From the NCBI RefSeq assembly GCF_000178835.2, contig NC_015275.1:1819001-1883000 (forward strand): DNA of 64,000 nt, read 5' to 3'. The notes under the pieces are model-generated. The model ran no database searches. It was not told where the DNA came from and saw nothing but the letters and a program-made list of their open reading frames with translations. A program made the translations under genes and the position numbers. Of the stretch, positions 52,375 to 59,873 are shown piece by piece; positions within the stretch are counted from its first letter, which is position 1; every line of letters starts with the position of its first letter. This DNA is from Cellulosilyticum lentocellum DSM 5427. GTDB lineage: Bacteria; Bacillota; Clostridia; Lachnospirales; Cellulosilyticaceae.

Positions 52375-53175
52375 ATGATTAAGCTAATCGCAACAGATAT
52401 GGATGGCACTTTACTAAATAGTAGGGGAGAACTATCACCTAATTTCTACAATGTATTTAAGCAGTTAAAAGAAAAAAATATTATTTTTGCTGCGGCTAGT
52501 GGCAGACAGTATTTTACTTTAGTGGAAAACTTTAAGACAGTATCAGATGATATGTTGTTCATTGCCGAAAATGGTACCTACATTGCTTATCGTGGCAAAG
52601 AAATAGCTGTTCACCCATTAGATAGGAGAGTAGCTCATCAGCTGATTGAAAAAGGACGTACCATAGAAGACGTCTATATTGTATTAGCAACGAGCAAAGG
52701 TGCCTATATAGAAAACGCAGATGAAGACTTTGTAAGAGAAGTAAACAAATACTATGTAAAATGTCAATTAATTGATGATTTGCTAAGTGTTGAGGGAGAT
52801 ATTTTAAAGGTGACAATATGCGACTTTAAAGGCGCAGAACATAATAGCTATTTAGCTTATGAGGATTTACGTAGTAAGGCTCAAATGAGTGTAGCAGGAG
52901 ACATTTGGTTAGATATCATGGCTAATGGTGTTAATAAAGGAAAGGCTATTGAAGATATTCAGCAGCAGTTAGGCATCACCTATGAGGAAACCATGGTATT
53001 TGGTGACTACTTAAATGACTTTGAAATGCTTCAAAAAGCTCATCATAGCTACGCTATGGCCAATGCACATCCATCCTTAAAGAAAATAGCAAGATTTTCG
53101 GCAAAAAGTAATGATGAAGATGGGGTTATACAAAAAATAAAGGAGGTTGTATTAAAACAAGATGATGAATACTAA
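52375..53175 (+). CDS. Cof-type HAD-IIB sugar phosphatase-like hydrolase
   Basis: A 266-residue HAD phosphatase. Motif I is TDMDGTLL with nucleophile Asp8 and acid Asp10. Motif II is AASGR, the C2 cap lies around residues 85-190, motif III is the Lys in NGVNKGKAIEDI, and motif IV is FGDYLNDFEML. Cof-type enzymes dephosphorylate small sugars or cofactors such as pyridoxal phosphate with broad substrate range. The family start is ATG 52375, after AGGAGG; an upstream ATG inside addA (52339) is not used. The end overlaps the following lipoprotein gene by 14 bases. Confidence 0.93.
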   Translation: MIKLIATDMDGTLLNSRGELSPNFYNVFKQLKEKNIIFAAASGRQYFTLVENFKTVSDDMLFIAENGTYIAYRGKEIAVHPLDRRVAHQLIEKGRTIEDVYIVLATSKGAYIENADEDFVREVNKYYVKCQLIDDLLSVEGDILKVTICDFKGAEHNSYLAYEDLRSKAQMSVAGDIWLDIMANGVNKGKAIEDIQQQLGITYEETMVFGDYLNDFEMLQKAHHSYAMANAHPSLKKIARFSAKSNDEDGVIQKIKEVVLKQDDEY

Positions 53176-53863
53176 GAAATTTATAGTCGTAGGACTAATC
53201 AGTATGCTAGCCCTTACGGGATGTTTTAATCAAAATGCACCAGCAAATAGTGAAGCAGTAGAGCCAACCACTCAGGCGGTCGAAACCAAGTCTTTAGGTG
53301 AACAAGAAGCTAAAGAAGCAGAAGAAGCTGAAGTAAAAGCTGCAGCTGAAGTAGCAGAAAAAGAAGCTGAAGCAAAAGCAGCAGCTGAAGTAGCAGAAAA
53401 AGAAGCTGAAGCAAAAGCAGCAGCTGAAGTAGTTGAGAAAAACCAATCAGCCATTAAAGACCTAATTGCTTTAGGGAAACTGATAGGTAAGAAGCAAGCA
53501 GATGTTATTAATTTACTTGGAAAAGCAGAGTCTACTGAGAATTTAGAGGATACAAATATTCTTTTAGCAGACTACTATAAACAAACTATTTTAGACCAAG
53601 CTGTCAAAGTAGAGATTGTTTACAATGATAATAAGGGAGAAGTAAACTTTATTAATATGACTTGTAAGCAAACTGATGATGTAGAAGCTTTTGTAGAAGC
53701 TATTGCTAAGGAGCTAACGACAGAATTTGGTGAATCAAGTATTGAGAAAATTACTAATGTAAGAGGTACGAGAAGAAGACAATGGCAAGATAGTACTTTA
53801 ACTTATGTACTATCTTATGTAGAAGATACCGTTACATTTGACATGTATTCAACAGATAAATAG
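53162..53863 (+). CDS. Lipoprotein with a Lys/Ala/Glu repeat region
   Basis: A 233-residue lipoprotein of no family I recognise. The signal ends in the lipobox LALTGC, so the mature N-terminal Cys is lipidated at the outer face of the membrane. An Ala/Glu/Lys-rich stretch (about 45-95) follows, with a 13-residue unit EVAEKEAEAKAAA repeated, predicted to form one long helix that holds the folded domain away from the membrane. The C-terminal 135 residues (starting AIKDLIALGKLIG) include a motif IGKKQADVINLLGKAES that resembles small SmpA/BamE-like or PepSY-like repeats, but this is weak. The ribosome site AGGAGG is 15 bases before the ATG, unusually far; no closer start exists in this frame. 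It overlaps the HAD gene. Confidence 0.8.
   Translation: MMNTKKFIVVGLISMLALTGCFNQNAPANSEAVEPTTQAVETKSLGEQEAKEAEEAEVKAAAEVAEKEAEAKAAAEVAEKEAEAKAAAEVVEKNQSAIKDLIALGKLIGKKQADVINLLGKAESTENLEDTNILLADYYKQTILDQAVKVEIVYNDNKGEVNFINMTCKQTDDVEAFVEAIAKELTTEFGESSIEKITNVRGTRRRQWQDSTLTYVLSYVEDTVTFDMYSTDK
53342..53440 (+). repeat. 39-bp tandem repeat inside the lipoprotein gene
   Basis: Two exact 39-base copies start at 53342 and 53381 and a third, diverging copy at 53420. They encode the 13-residue Ala/Glu/Lys unit. Copy number could vary between strains. Confidence 0.88.
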
Positions 53864-53864
53864 A

Positions 53865-53908
53865 TATAAAAGGAGTCCATTCTTATTTTAGAATGGACTC
53901 CTTTTATA
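53865..53908 (+). terminator. Terminator of the addBA operon region
   Basis: Perfect 19-bp stem (53865-53883 with 53890-53908), TATTTT loop. T-rich right arm. Confidence 0.85.
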
Positions 53909-53919
53909 CCAGCTTATTT

Positions 53920-53976
53920 TTTTGATTCCCTATTATCCTACTTGTTTGCTACAAGAAGGATAATAGGGAATCAAAA
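53920..53976. repeat. 26-bp inverted repeat without a release tract
   Basis: Arms 53920-53945 and 53951-53976 match at 25 of 26 positions around a TTGCT loop, giving a very stable hairpin between convergent genes. The side that would be 3' lacks T on both strands: AAAATGG on plus, and A-rich on minus. It is therefore not an ordinary terminator. Confidence 0.75.
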
Positions 53977-54015
53977 TGGTGAGGTTAGTGTATCTTAAGC
54001 TAGGGGGTAAAATGA

Positions 54016-55584
54016 TTAAGTTTGTTGTTCCTGAGCTTCTAAAGCTTGATAATAAGCCTTTGCTAAAAGATCTTCTAATACTTCAGGGCTTCGGATGGCC
54101 TGTGACATACCTTGCGCTAGAATATTTGCTTTATCCATTCCAGATTGCCAAGCAAATAAACCACCTAGACAATTTTCGATAACATAAAGTCCTTTGAAGT
54201 AGATAGAAAGTAAATTATCATAAGAGTAAGCAAAATCACCATCTGGATCTACAATATAAGGGGCTTTAGCAATATTATCCCAACGTACAGTATAGCCATT
54301 TTTATTAATATAGTCTTTACGAAGCTCATCAAAAGTTCGTGTACTGGTAGCACCATAACGTCCATAGAAAGGTAAGCCCATAAGGATTTGTTCAGATGGC
54401 ATGCCTGCATTAATGAGATTTTGGACTTGATTATCTACACTAGTCATATTACTTAAAGAAAGATCAGAAGGATAGAGATTAGATTGATGCCTACCTGCAG
54501 TTGCGCCTGTTTCACCAGCAGTAAAATCATAAGCCATTAAATTGAAGTAATTAATGATAGGAGCAATCTCAGCAATTTGAACATTGTTGATGTAGCTTGC
54601 TTCTCCAGTACCTGCTACGCTAATCCAAGCTTCATCACCGAGTACATCTCTTAAAGCTGTTAGTAAGAGTGTGAAGTTTTCTTTATCTTCTCTTCTAGAT
54701 TTAATTCCCGCAGCACTACTACCAGGATATTCCCAATCAATATCTACCCCATCTAAAGTATATTCATTTACCCAACGTTGAACTTCTCTTGCGAAGGCAT
54801 AACGGGAAGATGGTGTTAGAGCTGCATCAGAAAAGCCATCAGCTCCCCATCCACCAATGCCTAGAATAACAAGAAGGTTAGGATTTTCTAGTTTTAAATT
54901 GACCAATTCTCTGAGATATCTTTCTGAGTAGACCTGTAGGGTACCATCTGCATTAATAAGGGCAAAAGCATAAATAACAAAATCTAGTAAAAGTGCATCT
55001 ACATTATTGGGGTTTCCAAGTACATATTCACCTACTATAGGGACATTGTCACACAGGGGATTAGTGCCAGGAGGCTGATTCTCAAGGCTCTGAATTTGAG
55101 GTCGATAGCCATCTTGAAGAGCTGTTAAATGAGTCATTAATTGACCAACTTGAGGAATTCCGAAGTTAGGAACAGTAAAGGATTTAGCAAGGGTTTGATC
55201 TGGGGTAATGATAAAAAGGTGGGTTTCTGTAGAGGCATTCTCACTTGTTTCAACACCATAAAGTTTGCCAATCTCACCTAAACGGTCATCTACAATAGGG
55301 AAAGGCATGGCATAAGAACCTAGCCTAGCTCCAGCATAAAACCATTGTAAGTGGGAAGCTTTTTTATCCATGCTTAATGTAATAAGTTCAGTGTTTTTTT
55401 CTTTAAAAGCTTTAGCATACTTAACTAAGCTAATAATTTCATTTTTTCTCCAATTATTAAACTCTGATGGATTACATAAAAGAATGACCCATTTTCCTTC
55501 GTAATTTTTTAGGTTTACAAGACCTTGGGTACTGGAAGCACTAAAGGACGGCGCTTTGTCACCTACTTTTAAACGACTACTCAT
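54016..55584 (-). CDS. Peroxiredoxin-like/GH18 chitinase fusion, CotE-like spore coat protein
   Basis: A 522-residue fusion with no signal peptide. The N-terminal part (about 1-165) has the AhpC/peroxiredoxin fold: VGDKAPSFSA, GKWVILLCNPSEF, ITLSMD, FPIVDD and HLFIITPDQT. The peroxidatic Cys of the usual VCPTE motif is absent (NNWRKNE instead), so peroxidase activity is doubtful. The C-terminal part (about 185-490) is a GH18 barrel with an intact catalytic motif DGVDIDWE near residue 283. The same fusion is known in CotE of Clostridioides difficile, an outer spore-coat protein. Lack of a secretion signal fits assembly from the mother cell. ATG follows AAGGAGTG. It is divergent from a Cys-rich small gene. 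Confidence 0.88.
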   Translation of the reverse strand: MSSRLKVGDKAPSFSASSTQGLVNLKNYEGKWVILLCNPSEFNNWRKNEIISLVKYAKAFKEKNTELITLSMDKKASHLQWFYAGARLGSYAMPFPIVDDRLGEIGKLYGVETSENASTETHLFIITPDQTLAKSFTVPNFGIPQVGQLMTHLTALQDGYRPQIQSLENQPPGTNPLCDNVPIVGEYVLGNPNNVDALLLDFVIYAFALINADGTLQVYSERYLRELVNLKLENPNLLVILGIGGWGADGFSDAALTPSSRYAFAREVQRWVNEYTLDGVDIDWEYPGSSAAGIKSRREDKENFTLLLTALRDVLGDEAWISVAGTGEASYINNVQIAEIAPIINYFNLMAYDFTAGETGATAGRHQSNLYPSDLSLSNMTSVDNQVQNLINAGMPSEQILMGLPFYGRYGATSTRTFDELRKDYINKNGYTVRWDNIAKAPYIVDPDGDFAYSYDNLLSIYFKGLYVIENCLGGLFAWQSGMDKANILAQGMSQAIRSPEVLEDLLAKAYYQALEAQEQQT

Positions 55585-55743
55585 AAAACCACTCCTTGTT
55601 AAATAAAATAAGGTTATATTGAATACATCCTATGTAACTGATTTAATCTATTATTCATTTTATCCTATTCGAATGAAGAGCTGAATATGATAGCTTTTGT
55701 AAATAAGCACAAGCAGTCATCAAAACAAGACAAAAGTTAATTA

Positions 55744-55771
55744 ACAAAAAATGGAATTTATTCATATGATA
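55744..55771 (+). promoter_or_regulatory. Sigma-K-like promoter of the Cys-rich small gene
   Basis: AC at 55744-55745 (context TAACA), 17 bases, then CATATGATA (55763-55771), which fits the mother-cell sigma-K pattern AC-N16/17-CATA-N3-TA. TATAGT nearby gives a sigma-A alternative. Confidence 0.5.
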
Positions 55772-55798
55772 TAGTATTAACGTGAAAGAGGTGAAGAG

Positions 55799-56020
55799 AT
55801 GTCTTGCTGTAATAACTTTTGTGGCGGATGTAGCCCTAGTCGCTCTCGAAAAATAATTATATGGGGTGCTTTACTAACCTTATTATTGAATGAAGCTTTA
55901 ACAGATGATGGAAAGCAATTAATAGGAGGGTTATTAACCAGTGTTGGGGATTTACTTATAGCAGCACAAACGGCAGATGCTGTTTGTACTGTTCAAACAA
56001 GAAATAATGATTTCTTATAA
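55799..56020 (+). CDS. Small Cys-rich protein, hypothetical
   Basis: A 73-residue protein not recognised. It begins MSCCNNFCGGCSP with four cysteines in the first eleven residues, then a basic patch SRSRK, one hydrophobic helix (about 19-32, IIIWGALLTLLLNEAL), and a second amphipathic segment (LIGGLLTSVGDLLIAA) before a last Cys. This resembles small coat-associated or membrane proteins of sporulating clostridia, but that is inference. Its promoter fits sigma-K, and it is divergent from the CotE-like gene, which supports a spore link. AGAGGTGAAG precedes the ATG. Confidence 0.75.
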   Translation: MSCCNNFCGGCSPSRSRKIIIWGALLTLLLNEALTDDGKQLIGGLLTSVGDLLIAAQTADAVCTVQTRNNDFL

Positions 56021-56058
56021 GATAGGAGAAGTTGAGATAGAGTTCATTTGTAAAATAT

Positions 56059-56113
56059 AAAAAAAAGAAGTGCTACAAACGGACTAAAGCGTTGTGTAGT
56101 ACTTCTTTTTTTA
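56059..56113. terminator. Bidirectional terminator between the Cys-rich gene and htpG
   Basis: AAAAAAGAAGTGCTACA pairs with TGTAGTACTTCTTTTTT (one G-T) around a 16-base loop. A- and T-tracts on the two sides allow both directions. Confidence 0.85.
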
Positions 56114-56122
56114 TAATTAACT

Positions 56123-58027
56123 TTAAAGAATCATACCTAGTAATTTATTACTACGTTCTAGGAAGTGATGCATATCTTCTGTACTTAAGCTATGATTAGC
56201 TAATTGGGCTAAATCATAAAGCTGTGCACAAAGTAATTCAGTAGTAGATTCATCTAAATCTTTATGAGCTAAAGTATCAATGAGTGGATGGTTTTGATTA
56301 AGAACCAAAGTCACCTCGTCTTCTGGAAGTGGCATATTCATACCTTGCATATTATACATTTTCATCATTTCTTGCATACGGCGACTTTCTTCAGAAATGA
56401 GAAGCATAGAAGCAACATCTTGAGATTTAAGATTTTCTACAGTAACTTTAAGCTTATCTTTGTGGAGAATAGTTTTAAATAAACCACTTAATTTTTCTTC
56501 ATAAGATTTATCAGCTTCAGCACCTTTTAAAGCAGCAGAGAGGTCTGAGTCGATGCGCATGAATTTGACATCTTTGTTTTGATATTCTAAATGAGAGATA
56601 AAAGGTGCATCGATAGAATGTTCTAAGTAAACAGCACAGAGTCCATTTTCCTTGAAGAGTTTAATATATTGAGACTGAGCAGCTTTGTCAGAAACATAAA
56701 AGACTGTATTAGCACCAGTGTCTTTAACACGTTCTAAGTACTCGCTTAATGTGACATAATCTTCATCTGTTGTTTTAAATAAAAGATAGTCTTTCATTTT
56801 ATCAAAGAATTTACTTTCTTTTAAACAGCCATATTTGATAAATGGTGCAATATCATCCCAGAATTTTTTATAACTATCATTTTCTTTTTTAGAAAGAGCA
56901 ATCAATTTATCAGCTACTTTTTTAGTAATGTAATCAGCAATTTTTTTCACAAAACCGTCATTTTGAAGTAAACTACGTGATACATTTAGTGGCAAATCAG
57001 GACAATCGATTAGACCTTTTAATAAAAGTAAAAATTCTGGAATAACTTCTTTAATGTTTTCAGCTACAAAGACTTGATTGTTATAAAGTTTAATACGCCC
57101 TTCAACAGTTTCTAACTCGTGTGAGAGTTTAGGGAAATAAAGAATACCTTTTAATCTAAATGGGTAGTCCATATTCAAATGAATCCAGAAAAGTGGTTCA
57201 TTAAAATCATGGAAGGTATCACGATAAAAAGTTTTATATTCTTCATCAGTGCAGTCATTAGGATTTTTTACATACAAAGGCTGAGAATCATTAATAGGAG
57301 TTGGTACTACTGGTGCAAGTTCCTCATCAGAAAGCTCTTCACCTTTAGCTTTGGCTTCCTCTATTTTTTTAGCCTTGGCAGCAGCATCTTCAGCTTCTTT
57401 TTCTTCATCAATCACATAAATAGGTACAGGCATAAAAGAACAGTATTTTTCGATAGCTTCTCTTAAATCATAAAAATTTAAGAAGGTATTACTTTCTTCT
57501 GTAATAAAGAGGGTAATACTTGTACCGCGTGTTGTTCTCGTACCTTCAGAAAGCTCATAAGTTGTACCACCATCACAAGTCCATTTAATGGCTTTTGTCT
57601 CTTTGTAAGATAAGGTATCAATGACCACTTGCTCTGCTACCATAAAGGCAGAATAGAAACCAAGGCCAAAGTGACCAATGATTTGGTCCTGATCCATTTT
57701 GTCTTTGTACTGAGCTAGAAAATCTTCAGCACCAGAGAAAGCGATTTGTGTAATATATTTCTCGATTTCTTCTTCAGTCATACCAATCCCGTTATCAGAG
57801 AAAGTAAGCGTTTTATTGGTTTTATTTAAAGTAACTGTTACTTTAAAAGGTTCACTTACGGTATCTGTTGCTTCACCAATATCACATAGCTTTTTAAATT
57901 TGAGAATAGCATCACAGCCATTCGAAATAAGTTCACGAGTGAAAATATCGTGGTCTGAATAAAGCCATTTTTTGATAATAGGGAAGATATTCTCACTATG
58001 AATAGATAAATTACCTTGCTTAGACAT
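56123..58027 (-). CDS. htpG: Molecular chaperone HtpG (Hsp90)
   Basis: A 634-residue Hsp90. The GHKL ATPase domain (about 1-220) has ELISNGCDAILKF, TFSDNGIGMT and GHFGLGFYSAFMVA. The middle domain (about 235-500) has FWIHLNMDYPFRLKGILYFP and CPDLPLNVSRSLLQ. The C-terminal dimerisation domain ends at the short helix KLLGM. A charged 30-residue insertion (EKEAEDAAAKAKKIEEAKAK, about 212-232) between N and middle domains is longer than in E. coli HtpG. AAGGAGG precedes the ATG. No CIRCE element is seen upstream, so HrcA control is not supported. Confidence 0.96.
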   Translation of the reverse strand: MSKQGNLSIHSENIFPIIKKWLYSDHDIFTRELISNGCDAILKFKKLCDIGEATDTVSEPFKVTVTLNKTNKTLTFSDNGIGMTEEEIEKYITQIAFSGAEDFLAQYKDKMDQDQIIGHFGLGFYSAFMVAEQVVIDTLSYKETKAIKWTCDGGTTYELSEGTRTTRGTSITLFITEESNTFLNFYDLREAIEKYCSFMPVPIYVIDEEKEAEDAAAKAKKIEEAKAKGEELSDEELAPVVPTPINDSQPLYVKNPNDCTDEEYKTFYRDTFHDFNEPLFWIHLNMDYPFRLKGILYFPKLSHELETVEGRIKLYNNQVFVAENIKEVIPEFLLLLKGLIDCPDLPLNVSRSLLQNDGFVKKIADYITKKVADKLIALSKKENDSYKKFWDDIAPFIKYGCLKESKFFDKMKDYLLFKTTDEDYVTLSEYLERVKDTGANTVFYVSDKAAQSQYIKLFKENGLCAVYLEHSIDAPFISHLEYQNKDVKFMRIDSDLSAALKGAEADKSYEEKLSGLFKTILHKDKLKVTVENLKSQDVASMLLISEESRRMQEMMKMYNMQGMNMPLPEDEVTLVLNQNHPLIDTLAHKDLDESTTELLCAQLYDLAQLANHSLSTEDMHHFLERSNKLLGMIL

Positions 58028-58143
58028 AGGTATTCCTCCTTAAAAATATAAATTTTATTTTTAACATTATATTGCAAACATTTAAAGAAAATATAATGCA
58101 AATATAATATGAAATAAATCTAATCGGATGTCAAGAGCTACGT

Positions 58144-58314
58144 TTAGTGCATTTTGTGTTGGATAAAAATAAGTCCAATGATACAAAGTATAGCAGCAAT
58201 GATTGATAAAATAGTAATGAGCATATGGTGAAGTACAAGGACTGCTACTAAAAACTGTAATATGGTCATAATGAGTAATAAAATAAAACTAAGTTGTAGT
58301 TTTCCATAATTCAT
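58144..58314 (-). CDS. Small two-helix membrane protein, hypothetical
   Basis: 56 residues, beginning MNYGKLQLSF. Two hydrophobic helices (about 9-27, FILLLIMTILQFLVAVLVL, and 32-49, LITILSIIAAILCIIGLI) joined by the turn HHM, with a basic tail IQHKMH. AAAGGGGA lies eight bases before the ATG, a good ribosome site. It sits 38 bases after the DUF5721-like gene on the same strand, so it is probably the last gene of a truA operon. Function unknown. It was found by reading the gap between htpG and the DUF5721-like gene. Confidence 0.7.
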   Translation of the reverse strand: MNYGKLQLSFILLLIMTILQFLVAVLVLHHMLITILSIIAAILCIIGLIFIQHKMH

Positions 58315-58352
58315 TATTAAAATCCCCTTTATTAAACGAGTTAAGTGAAAAT

Positions 58353-58814
58353 CTAAATAAATTGATATTTAAATAAAAAGTTTTTGATTTTTTCATCCCA
58401 AAGTTGCTCACTACTTTTATCTAGGGTAAAGGTTTTATAGGCCATACCTGTACTACAACTAATTTGATTATCTTTAAAAGTAATATTCAAATAAAAGGTA
58501 GAGGCATCAGGGGATAAGCTAGCTGTTTTTTCACTATTAGTAGAAAGTATTATTTTAAAATAGGTAGGCAACTTGTTTCCTGACATCAGCTCATATACAT
58601 GTTTACGTATGTCGCCCCAAGCAAGAAAATCAGAAAGAGCAGGTGTTGTATCTTCATCTATATCATTAAAATAATCTTTATTACGCTCACCAGAAAGTAT
58701 CATTTTAAAAGCCATATGTGCTACAACCTCTCTTGCTTCGAAGGTATCAAATAAATCAGATTTAAGTAATTTTGCCATGAATTCCTTGCGATTAGTAATA
58801 TCGAAGATTTGCAT
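58353..58814 (-). CDS. DUF5721-like hypothetical protein
   Basis: 153 residues. MQIFDITNRKEFMAKLLKSDLFDTFEAREV with the later LSDFLAWGDIRKHVYELMSGNKLPTYFKIILS resembles DUF5721 proteins of Lachnospiraceae: a short start motif KxFMxKLL.xDxFD and a W.DIR..V....KG...P..FKI core. Beta-rich in the second half, with no signal peptide or membrane helix. The function is unknown. GGGAG precedes the ATG. It is 27 bases after truA on the same strand, indicating an operon. Confidence 0.75.
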   Translation of the reverse strand: MQIFDITNRKEFMAKLLKSDLFDTFEAREVVAHMAFKMILSGERNKDYFNDIDEDTTPALSDFLAWGDIRKHVYELMSGNKLPTYFKIILSTNSEKTASLSPDASTFYLNITFKDNQISCSTGMAYKTFTLDKSSEQLWDEKIKNFLFKYQFI

Positions 58815-58841
58815 TGTAAACTCCCTTCACTAAAATAAATT

Positions 58842-59582
58842 TTAATAATCTACACGTTGCATACATAAACCATGTGCAGGTGCGGTAAAGCCAGCCTCAC
58901 TTCGAATTTGATTGTTTAATAAAACAAGCATTTCTTCTGGAGAACGTTCACCAAGACCAACTTCTATTAAAGTACCAGTTAAAATGCGAACCATATGTTG
59001 TAAAAAGCCATTACCTTCATAGGTCAATTTAATCATTGATCCTTCCTGTGTAATATCTATATTAAATAAATGACGCGTAGTAGATTTAGTTTTTGATTTT
59101 AAAGAGGTAAAGGCTTTGAAATCATGAGTACCTAGTAAATAGTTAGCTGCAGCTTGCATACGACTAATGTCTAATGGAGATGCTAGATGATAGGCATACT
59201 TTAAAGTAAATGGATTAGCAAATAAACCATTGTCTATAGTATACGTATAACACTTACGAAGGACATTATAGCGTGCATGAAAACGAGGAGAAGCAATGCT
59301 TAATTCTAATATAGCAATGTCTTGTGGCAAGTAATTGCTTAAATAATTTAAAACAGTTGTAGGTTCCAAATAATGTTCGGCATGAAAGTTACAAACTTGG
59401 CCTTTTGAATGAACACCAGCATCAGTTCTACCAGAGGCGATAATTTGAATATCTTCCTCAAAGCATTGGGTAAGAACATTTTCAAGTCGTCCTTGAATTG
59501 TTTTTTCAGGATGCTTACTTTGTTTTTGAAAACCATTATATTTAGAGCCGTCATAGGCTATTGTTAATTTATAATTTGTCAT
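58842..59582 (-). CDS. truA: tRNA pseudouridine synthase A
   Basis: A 246-residue enzyme that converts uridines 38-40 in the anticodon stem-loop to pseudouridine. The catalytic Asp54 lies in SGRTDAGVHSKGQ, and YDGSKYNGFQ, FHARYNVLRKCYTYTI and FLQHMVRILTGTLIEVG are family motifs. Full length. AGAGG precedes the ATG. It heads a minus-strand operon with the DUF5721-like and small membrane genes. Confidence 0.96.
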   Translation of the reverse strand: MTNYKLTIAYDGSKYNGFQKQSKHPEKTIQGRLENVLTQCFEEDIQIIASGRTDAGVHSKGQVCNFHAEHYLEPTTVLNYLSNYLPQDIAILELSIASPRFHARYNVLRKCYTYTIDNGLFANPFTLKYAYHLASPLDISRMQAAANYLLGTHDFKAFTSLKSKTKSTTRHLFNIDITQEGSMIKLTYEGNGFLQHMVRILTGTLIEVGLGERSPEEMLVLLNNQIRSEAGFTAPAHGLCMQRVDY

Positions 59583-59751
59583 AGTAACCTCTTTTTGTCA
59601 TTAGTATTTAGCCTAGTATAGCACAAAACAAGTAGGTATGCATGTGCTACAACATAAGGAAAGCGTAAAATCTTTTAAAGCATCAACTAAAAATCGATAA
59701 ATTATACGTTTGTATTAGGAGAAAAGTAGAATTAGCCTATAAAAACAGTTA

Positions 59752-59793
59752 AAATCGAACGAAAAAGATACTTGACATAAAAATGTTCGAAAA
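59752..59793 (+). promoter_or_regulatory. PurR-type box pair upstream of the purine permease
   Basis: Inverted sites AATCGAACGAA (CGAAC at 59756-59760) and AATGTTCGAAA (GTTCG at 59785-59789). The 24 bases between the CGAAC and GTTCG cores equal the spacing of the tandem PurBoxes of Bacillus PurR (two 14-bp boxes with 16-17 bases between). Confidence 0.7.
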
Positions 59794-59798
59794 AACTA

Positions 59799-59827
59799 TT
59801 GACCTTACTTATAAATTTAGGTATGAT
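59799..59827 (+). promoter_or_regulatory. Promoter of the purine permease gene
   Basis: TTGACC (59799-59804), 17-base spacer, TATGAT (59822-59827). It begins ten bases after the second PurBox core. A second TTGACA at 59772 has no matching -10. Confidence 0.75.
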
Positions 59828-59873
59828 AAGCGAGGACAAACCGGTTGACATAAACGATATTTCAGGAGGCAAC

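Noticed and set aside
53342-53440. CRISPR-like repetition
   Set aside because: The units are directly adjacent without spacers and keep the reading frame of a lipoprotein.
53976-54182. A 68-residue plus-strand frame beside the long inverted repeat
   Set aside because: It runs antisense through the C-terminal coding part of the CotE-like gene and lacks a ribosome site.
55763-55778. Ordinary sigma-A promoter for the Cys-rich gene
   Set aside because: TATAGT is present, but no -35 is found at proper distance. The sigma-K match is more complete, though not certain.
58028-58143. CIRCE or other heat-shock operator before htpG
   Set aside because: No TTAGCACTC-N9-GAGTGCTAA pattern; only AT-rich sequence with scattered -10-like hexamers.
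59772-59800. Second TTGACA before the purine permease as an additional promoter
   Set aside because: No -10 hexamer at 16-18 bases; it probably overlaps the PurR-type boxes by chance.
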